Positions 47,362-51,509 of a DNA stretch of 51,509 nt are shown here, one piece after another. Source of the DNA: Clostridiales bacterium (GTDB taxonomy: Bacteria; Bacillota; Clostridia; Oscillospirales; CAG-272). The notes beneath the pieces were generated by a model. That model was not told the origin of the DNA, did no database searches, and was given only the letters and a program-made list of their open reading frames with translations. Positions within the stretch are counted from its first letter, which is position 1. Each line of letters begins with the position of its first letter. The stretch covers positions 1 to 51,509 of the forward strand of contig JAAVZO010000018.1 of assembly GCA_022791685.1 (NCBI GenBank), read 5' to 3'. A program made the translations under genes and the position numbers.

Positions 47362-49718
47362 CAGAGCTTCGGGAAAAATTAGTCGGTGAGATGGAACGGG
47401 CAGATTTCGCGGCGATGGATGTTATCGGTCGCTATAACTTCATCTCCGAATTCATAATGCGCGAGTGCCGCGGCGATATCGAAGCTGCACGAAAATCGGC
47501 TGAGAACAAACGTCAGGCGTATTATCTGTCGGCTGAATTTCTCGTCGGACGGCTGATCTATTCTAATCTATACAATCTCGGACTGCTCGATGATGTAGCC
47601 ACGGCGATGAACGAGGTCGGCTGTGATATACGCGAGTTTGAGGAGATACCAGACGCGGCGCTTGGTAACGGTGGACTCGGACGGCTCGCCGCCTGCTTTC
47701 TTGACTCAGCCGCAACGCACGATATCCCGCTGAACGGATACGGCATATACTACCGATACGGACTTTTTCGTCAGGATCTGTCGGAGGGATATCAGCGTGA
47801 GAAACCCGACGACTGGACGCGAGTCGGAGACCCGTGGTCGATACGCCGTGACAGTGAAGCGGTGGAAGTCGTGTTTGACAGCAGAACGTCGGTAATGGCA
47901 GTTCCGTATGACTTACCGGTGTTCGGATATTCAGACGGTAAGCCAAAGATAGGCAGTCTGCGGCTCTGGCAGGCGGAGGCTAAGCGTCCGTTCGACTTTA
48001 AGCTGTTCGACGAGGGCAAATACGCCGAATCAGTAGCTGATGCGGAGTTTGCGGGACGAATCAGTGCGGTGCTGTATCCGAACGACAATACGCGTGCCGG
48101 ACGTGAGCTGCGGCTAAGGCAGCAGTATTTCTTCACGAGTGCGTCGGTCAAGGATATACTCCGCCGATTTGACAAGAGTCGCGCGAATACAGAGAGTATT
48201 GCCGCCGACTATCGACATTTACCGGAACTTGCGGTTATGCAGCTAAACGATACACATCCGGTGCTCGCTGTTCCTGAATTGATACTCCGACTCACCGAAC
48301 GCGGCGTGGCATTCCGGGACGCACTCGAAATTGCGTCGAGAATGTTCGCTTATACCAACCATACGGTGATGGGCGAGGCGCTCGAGGTGTGGGACGCAGC
48401 GCTGATGAAGTCGGTGATACCCGATGTGTACGCGGTAATATGCGACATCCAACGTGAGCTTGAATATGAGCTCACGAAAATCGGAGCTGAGCGTGGAAGA
48501 ATGGATATTATTGACAATGGGTATGTCCATATGGCACGACTCGCGTCGTTCGTGGCGTTCGCGATAAACGGAGTCGCCGCACTGCATACTGAAATACTCA
48601 AGCATGACGTGCTTCACCGTTGGTATAAGATTTATCCGCATAAGTTTTCGAACAAGACTAACGGAATAACGCAGCGACGCTGGCTCGGACTCGCGAATCC
48701 CGGACTCGCACGGTTTATAACCGAGCGTATAGGTGACGGCTGGATATGCGACCTTGACGAGCTCGAAAAATTAAAACGGTACGCGGACGATAAAGCTTCG
48801 CTCGAGGAGTTCGCGAACATCAAGACTGCGAACAAACTGAGGCTTGCAAAAGCGATAGAATCGCGCTGCGGGATCCGACTCTCACCCGAATTTATGTTCG
48901 ACATTCAGGCAAAGCGTCTGCATGAGTACAAGCGTCAGCTGCTTAATGCTTTCTCGATTCTTGACCTTTACTTTGGAATCAAGGACGGCGCTATTGAGGA
49001 ATTTACGCCGACGGCGTTTATTTTTGGAGCTAAGAGCGCGCCCGGATATGCCCGTGCGAAAGGAATAATCCGCTATATTCTTGCGATTGCTGACCTTATC
49101 AACAACGACCCTGAGCTTGATAAGCTGATGAAGGTGGTGTTTGTTCCAGACTATAACGTATCGTGGGGCGAGCTCTTCTATCCAGCGGGCGACCTGTCCG
49201 AGCAGATCTCGACCGCTGGCACAGAGGCGAGCGGTACTGGAAATATGAAGTTCATGCTGAACGGTGCGCTGACGCTTGGCACATATGATGGTGCGAATAT
49301 CGAGATACTCGAATCGGCTGGCAGTGAAAATAACTATTTCTTCGGATTGCGTGCTGAAAAGCTTGCAGAAAAGCTGAAAAAGTATGACCCGCGCGAGGTG
49401 TACCGCTTTGAGCCGCGAATACGCCGTGTAGTTGATACGCTGGCTGGCAAAGGTTCGATCAAGCTGAGCGATGGCGGATGCGGTATATTTGCGGAACTGT
49501 ACAAGTCGCTGCTTGAAGGTGCATCGTGGCACAGAGCCGACAATTACTATCTGCTCGGCGATTTCTACGACTACACCGACGCAAAGCGGCAGGCGAATCT
49601 CGACTATCAGGATAAGATTTCATGGGCTAAAAAGGGCTTTATGAACACCGTCAATGCCGGGCGATTTTCGAGTGACCGAACAGTTAAAGAGTATGCACGT
49701 GATATCTGGCGGGTATAG
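47358..49718 (+). CDS. glgP: Glycogen/maltodextrin phosphorylase
   Basis: The enzyme phosphorolyses alpha-1,4-glucans to glucose-1-phosphate. The 786-residue GT35 protein has AYYLSAEFLVGRLIYSNLYN near residues 54-73, ALGNGGLGRLAACFLDSAAT near 100-119, GYGIYYRYGLFRQ, LNDTHPVLAVPELILRL near 294-310, KFSNKTNGITQRRWLGLANP, and QAKRLHEYKRQLLNAFSIL. The PLP-lysine motif TEASGTGNMKFMLNGALTLG lies near 618-637, followed by TYDGANIEI. It is complete and slightly shorter than E. coli GlgP, as usual in Clostridia. GAAAGGGA lies 8 bases before the ATG, within the end of malQ. It closes the malEFG-malQ-glgP unit, followed by a strong terminator. The stop codon is TAG. Confidence 0.97.
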   Translation: MTELREKLVGEMERADFAAMDVIGRYNFISEFIMRECRGDIEAARKSAENKRQAYYLSAEFLVGRLIYSNLYNLGLLDDVATAMNEVGCDIREFEEIPDAALGNGGLGRLAACFLDSAATHDIPLNGYGIYYRYGLFRQDLSEGYQREKPDDWTRVGDPWSIRRDSEAVEVVFDSRTSVMAVPYDLPVFGYSDGKPKIGSLRLWQAEAKRPFDFKLFDEGKYAESVADAEFAGRISAVLYPNDNTRAGRELRLRQQYFFTSASVKDILRRFDKSRANTESIAADYRHLPELAVMQLNDTHPVLAVPELILRLTERGVAFRDALEIASRMFAYTNHTVMGEALEVWDAALMKSVIPDVYAVICDIQRELEYELTKIGAERGRMDIIDNGYVHMARLASFVAFAINGVAALHTEILKHDVLHRWYKIYPHKFSNKTNGITQRRWLGLANPGLARFITERIGDGWICDLDELEKLKRYADDKASLEEFANIKTANKLRLAKAIESRCGIRLSPEFMFDIQAKRLHEYKRQLLNAFSILDLYFGIKDGAIEEFTPTAFIFGAKSAPGYARAKGIIRYILAIADLINNDPELDKLMKVVFVPDYNVSWGELFYPAGDLSEQISTAGTEASGTGNMKFMLNGALTLGTYDGANIEILESAGSENNYFFGLRAEKLAEKLKKYDPREVYRFEPRIRRVVDTLAGKGSIKLSDGGCGIFAELYKSLLEGASWHRADNYYLLGDFYDYTDAKRQANLDYQDKISWAKKGFMNTVNAGRFSSDRTVKEYARDIWRV

Positions 49719-49728
49719 TCAAAAAAAT

Positions 49729-49765
49729 AAAGCAAGGAAAACCGATTGTTAGTTTTCCTTGCTTT
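49729..49765 (+). terminator. Terminator of the mal-glgP operon
   Basis: A 14-bp perfect stem (49729-49742 with 49752-49765) and 9-base loop, then TT. Confidence 0.9.
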
Positions 49766-49831
49766 TTGATTGATGTTTTTGTATCATTAGCTAAAGCGAT
49801 GTACCTCAAGGCTTCGAGCTTTTTCTGCATT

Positions 49832-50740
49832 TCAGCAGACTCCGCAGTCAAGTAGCTCGAAGCTGTCCGCGCCAGTATCAAGCATTGCATGTGTACCTAT
49901 CGGTAGTATCGCGTTATTAGCGCCGTGTCCGAAATCCTCGCTCCTGACTACCGGAATGTGATATTTTTCTCCTACGCGGCGGAGAATATCGTCGATAATG
50001 GTGTATTCCTTGTTCGAATAGTGCCCGAAAATCAGCCCTCGCGCCTTTTTGAATGCACCTCGGTGCTCAAGATTCGCGAACCACTTCGATACCATCGCTG
50101 GAGGACTGAACATCTCGTGGTCTTCAATAAACAGTATGCAGTCGTCATACGGTATCTCTGGATATTGTTCGAGTCCGTACATTACAGCGTAATTGACAAG
50201 GTATCCGCCTGCCAGCACACCCTCACACTTGCCGGGGCATATTGTCTTCCATGGAGAAGCTTTCACGTAGCTTGTGCCGCAGCCCATGAGCCGCGATTCG
50301 AACGATTGGCGATTGTATTCGGACAAATTGCCGAACGTGCCTATCGACGCTCCGTAAAAGGTAACCAGCCCGCACATATAATTTATCGCATTGAGTAGCG
50401 TCGTACTGTCACTGTAGCTGCATATTATCTTTGGATGTCGGCGAATGCTGTCGTAGTCAATATATGGAAGCAGCTCGTTGCAGACCTCGCCGCCGCCGAA
50501 CAGCAGCATTTTTACTTCATCGTCAGCTATCATTGAGTTAAAGTCATATGCACGTTCTTCTATGCTTCCCGAAAAACCGATGGAATTCGAATATAGATAT
50601 TTCGCTTCCTTTATTTTAAATCCCATTGTTTTCAGTGCATTTATAGAATTTTGTGCGTGTTCTTGATTCAGAGCGATACAAGGCGCGACTAAGCCTATCG
50701 TATCGCCGTAATGTAATTTCTTAGGTTTGATGATATCCAT
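49832..50740 (-). CDS. LD-carboxypeptidase (peptidase S66)
   Basis: S66 enzymes remove the terminal D-Ala from murein tetrapeptides in cell-wall recycling; the MccF branch instead cleaves microcin-type adducts. The 302-residue protein has LHYGDTIGLVAPCIALNQEH at the N-terminus and FGGGEVCNELLPYIDYD (the usual RGG is GGG). The nucleophile motif is CSYSDSTTLLNAI (Ser of SDST near residue 112), with LFIEDHEMFSPPAMVSKWFA carrying the catalytic Glu and SEDFGHGANNAILPIGTHA the His. The length and these blocks fit an LdcA/MccF-like peptidase. Immunity to a peptide-nucleotide antibiotic is an alternative. It starts 6 bases after the GNAT gene on the same strand, so the two are probably co-transcribed. 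Confidence 0.9.
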   Translation of the reverse strand: MDIIKPKKLHYGDTIGLVAPCIALNQEHAQNSINALKTMGFKIKEAKYLYSNSIGFSGSIEERAYDFNSMIADDEVKMLLFGGGEVCNELLPYIDYDSIRRHPKIICSYSDSTTLLNAINYMCGLVTFYGASIGTFGNLSEYNRQSFESRLMGCGTSYVKASPWKTICPGKCEGVLAGGYLVNYAVMYGLEQYPEIPYDDCILFIEDHEMFSPPAMVSKWFANLEHRGAFKKARGLIFGHYSNKEYTIIDDILRRVGEKYHIPVVRSEDFGHGANNAILPIGTHAMLDTGADSFELLDCGVC

Positions 50741-50746
50741 AATAAT

Positions 50747-51253
50747 TCACTTCAATTCCATTGATAGATTATAAAAATTATCGCATTTACACTTTTTTGT
50801 TACTTTAAATCCAAGCTTACTCCAAAAAGAGTATCCACAAATATTGTTGTCTTGAACAGATAGCTTAATAGAACTATATTGTGTACTGAAAGATTCATCT
50901 ATAAGAGTACTAATGATTTTTGTTCCTATCGACTTTCTTTTGAAATTTTCGTTCATCAAAAACAATCCGATATATAAAGTATCGGTTTCGGGATAACCTT
51001 CAAGGATCGAAAGGATAGCTACAGCTTCACCGTTCAATGAAAAACCAATGCAGTAGCATATGTTTTCTGGAAATCCATTTCCGTATTCTATCGTTTCAAT
51101 GCAATCTTGTTTTGTGGCAGCACGTCCGTCTGTAATTAAATAGTATTCTTGGTTACAGTAGAATATATTCTCATAGCTATTAAGGTTATCTTGCGTTATC
51201 AACTCAATGTTGAATTCAGGCATACGGTGTTGGAGTTTTAAGTACAGAGACAT
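50747..51253 (-). CDS. GNAT-family N-acetyltransferase
   Basis: A 168-residue cytoplasmic acetyltransferase of the GNAT fold. The acetyl-CoA-binding motif A region is LYIGLFLMNENFKRKSIGTK followed by IISTLIDESF (residues about 90-120), where N-x-x-F-K-R-K-S-I-G-T-K stands for the usual R/Q-x-x-G-x-G/A loop. The C-terminal NICGYSFWSKLGFKVTKKCK is the typical substrate-side strand and helix. Substrates of such proteins include amino groups of antibiotics, amino acids, peptides or proteins and cannot be read here. Composition is richer in AT than most of the window, as in other lone accessory genes. It precedes the LD-carboxypeptidase gene by 6 bases and follows the tRNA-Arg terminator. Confidence 0.85.
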   Translation of the reverse strand: MSLYLKLQHRMPEFNIELITQDNLNSYENIFYCNQEYYLITDGRAATKQDCIETIEYGNGFPENICYCIGFSLNGEAVAILSILEGYPETDTLYIGLFLMNENFKRKSIGTKIISTLIDESFSTQYSSIKLSVQDNNICGYSFWSKLGFKVTKKCKCDNFYNLSMELK

Positions 51254-51280
51254 ATTGCTACCTCAACGCTAATAAAGTAA

Positions 51281-51312
51281 AAACGACAAGTTTCTTTTGA
51301 AACTTGTCGTTT
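51281..51312 (-). terminator. Terminator of tRNA-Arg
   Basis: A 14-bp perfect stem (51281-51294 with 51299-51312), loop TTTT, T-rich tail read leftward. Confidence 0.88.
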
Positions 51313-51313
51313 T

Positions 51314-51389
51314 TGGCGCGCCTGGCAGGATTCGAACCTGCGACCTACCGGTTCGTAGCCGGGCACTCTATCCACTGAGCTACAAGCGC
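51314..51389 (-). tRNA. tRNA-Arg, anticodon ACG
   Basis: A 76-base tRNA with encoded CCA. The acceptor GCGCTTG pairs with CAGGCGC (one G-U), the anticodon stem CCGG/CCGG holds loop CTACGAA with anticodon ACG, and the T arm is GCAGG-TTCGAAT-CCTGC. The ACG wobble base is normally edited to inosine. It has its own perfect promoter and terminator. Confidence 0.97.
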
Positions 51390-51442
51390 GTATCTCTCAA
51401 GGAGTTTCTTTTGTTTTTGTTCTCTCTCCTGAGGACTCTTAT

Positions 51443-51471
51443 ATTATACCACAACAAGAATCATTTGTCAA
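51443..51471 (-). promoter_or_regulatory. Perfect consensus promoter of tRNA-Arg
   Basis: Read leftward: TTGACA (51471-51466), 17 bases, TATAAT (51448-51443), extended -10 TGG. Confidence 0.92.
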
Positions 51472-51509
51472 GGGGTTTTTCAAAAAAAAATCTAATTTTT
51501 TTTCGAAAA

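Noticed and set aside
1..51509. CRISPR arrays, insertion sequences, prophage or integrative elements
   Set aside because: No regularly spaced repeats, transposase, integrase or phage structural genes were seen; the repeats present are short palindromes and leader elements.

Overview
The window looks like chromosomal DNA of a Gram-positive, spore-forming anaerobe of the Clostridia, most likely an Oscillospiraceae/Ruminococcus-type gut bacterium. This rests on the pyruvate phosphate dikinase gene, the fused ispH-S1 gene, the spmA-spmB sporulation pair, an AbrB-type regulator with a zinc ribbon, lipoproteins of Gram-positive type, sugar ABC transport with glycogen/maltodextrin enzymes, and sigma-A promoters very close to consensus. 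I see no phage, plasmid, insertion sequence, CRISPR array or rRNA. The species cannot be named from the sequence alone.

Layout. 0-5.6 kb: 5' part of ppdK (minus strand, with an in-frame amber codon), then pth-mfd. 5.6-13.5 kb: small regulators and envelope genes. These include two separate XRE-regulator/tiny-membrane-protein divergent pairs (5.64-6.06 and 12.78-13.49 kb), a DUF4097 protein, a 2-keto-3-deoxygluconate kinase with a 58-residue membrane protein, a LiaF-like protein behind a PrsA-type foldase, an SLH-domain protein and an alpha/beta hydrolase. 13.6-21.7 kb: housekeeping genes asd, purD, an RpiR/MurR regulator, a BaiN/HI0933-type flavoprotein, cmk, plsC and ispH-S1, several overlapping by 4-8 bases. 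21.8-33.2 kb: carbohydrate catabolism with a mirror-image plan. An AraC regulator faces an isomerase-dehydrogenase pair at each end, with a lone sugar-binding lipoprotein between them, followed by nagA, a nagB-like gene, a decayed comF-like remnant and a GH4 glycosidase. 33.4-40 kb: an ECF sigma factor with a very long C-terminal extension, abrB-like gene, spmA-spmB, CapA, a diacylglycerol kinase-family protein and an EamA transporter. 40.2-49.7 kb: a lipoprotein, then malE-malF-malG-malQ-glgP for uptake and phosphorolysis of maltodextrins. 49.8-51.5 kb: LD-carboxypeptidase, GNAT acetyltransferase and tRNA-Arg(ACG).

How the genes work together. The malEFG-malQ-glgP block imports maltodextrin and converts it to glucose and glucose-1-phosphate; no transport ATPase is encoded here, so one must be supplied from elsewhere. 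The 22-33 kb block appears to process modified or amino sugars: NAD-dependent oxidation (Gfo/Idh, GH4), TIM-barrel isomerases, deacetylation and deamination.

Most unusual signals. (1) Several genes (nagB-like, malQ, a sugar-binding lipoprotein, the RpiR regulator) have a perfect or near-perfect hairpin between the Shine-Dalgarno sequence and the start codon. Two of these leaders are homologous 100-140 base elements in which one stem pair changes in a compensating way. (2) Two unrelated loci repeat the plan of an XRE repressor divergent from a very small membrane protein with a perfect consensus promoter and candidate operators. (3) The sigma factor carries about 380 extra residues and is preceded by an ECF-like promoter. 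(4) The S1 part of ispH-S1 has its own strong internal ribosome-binding site.
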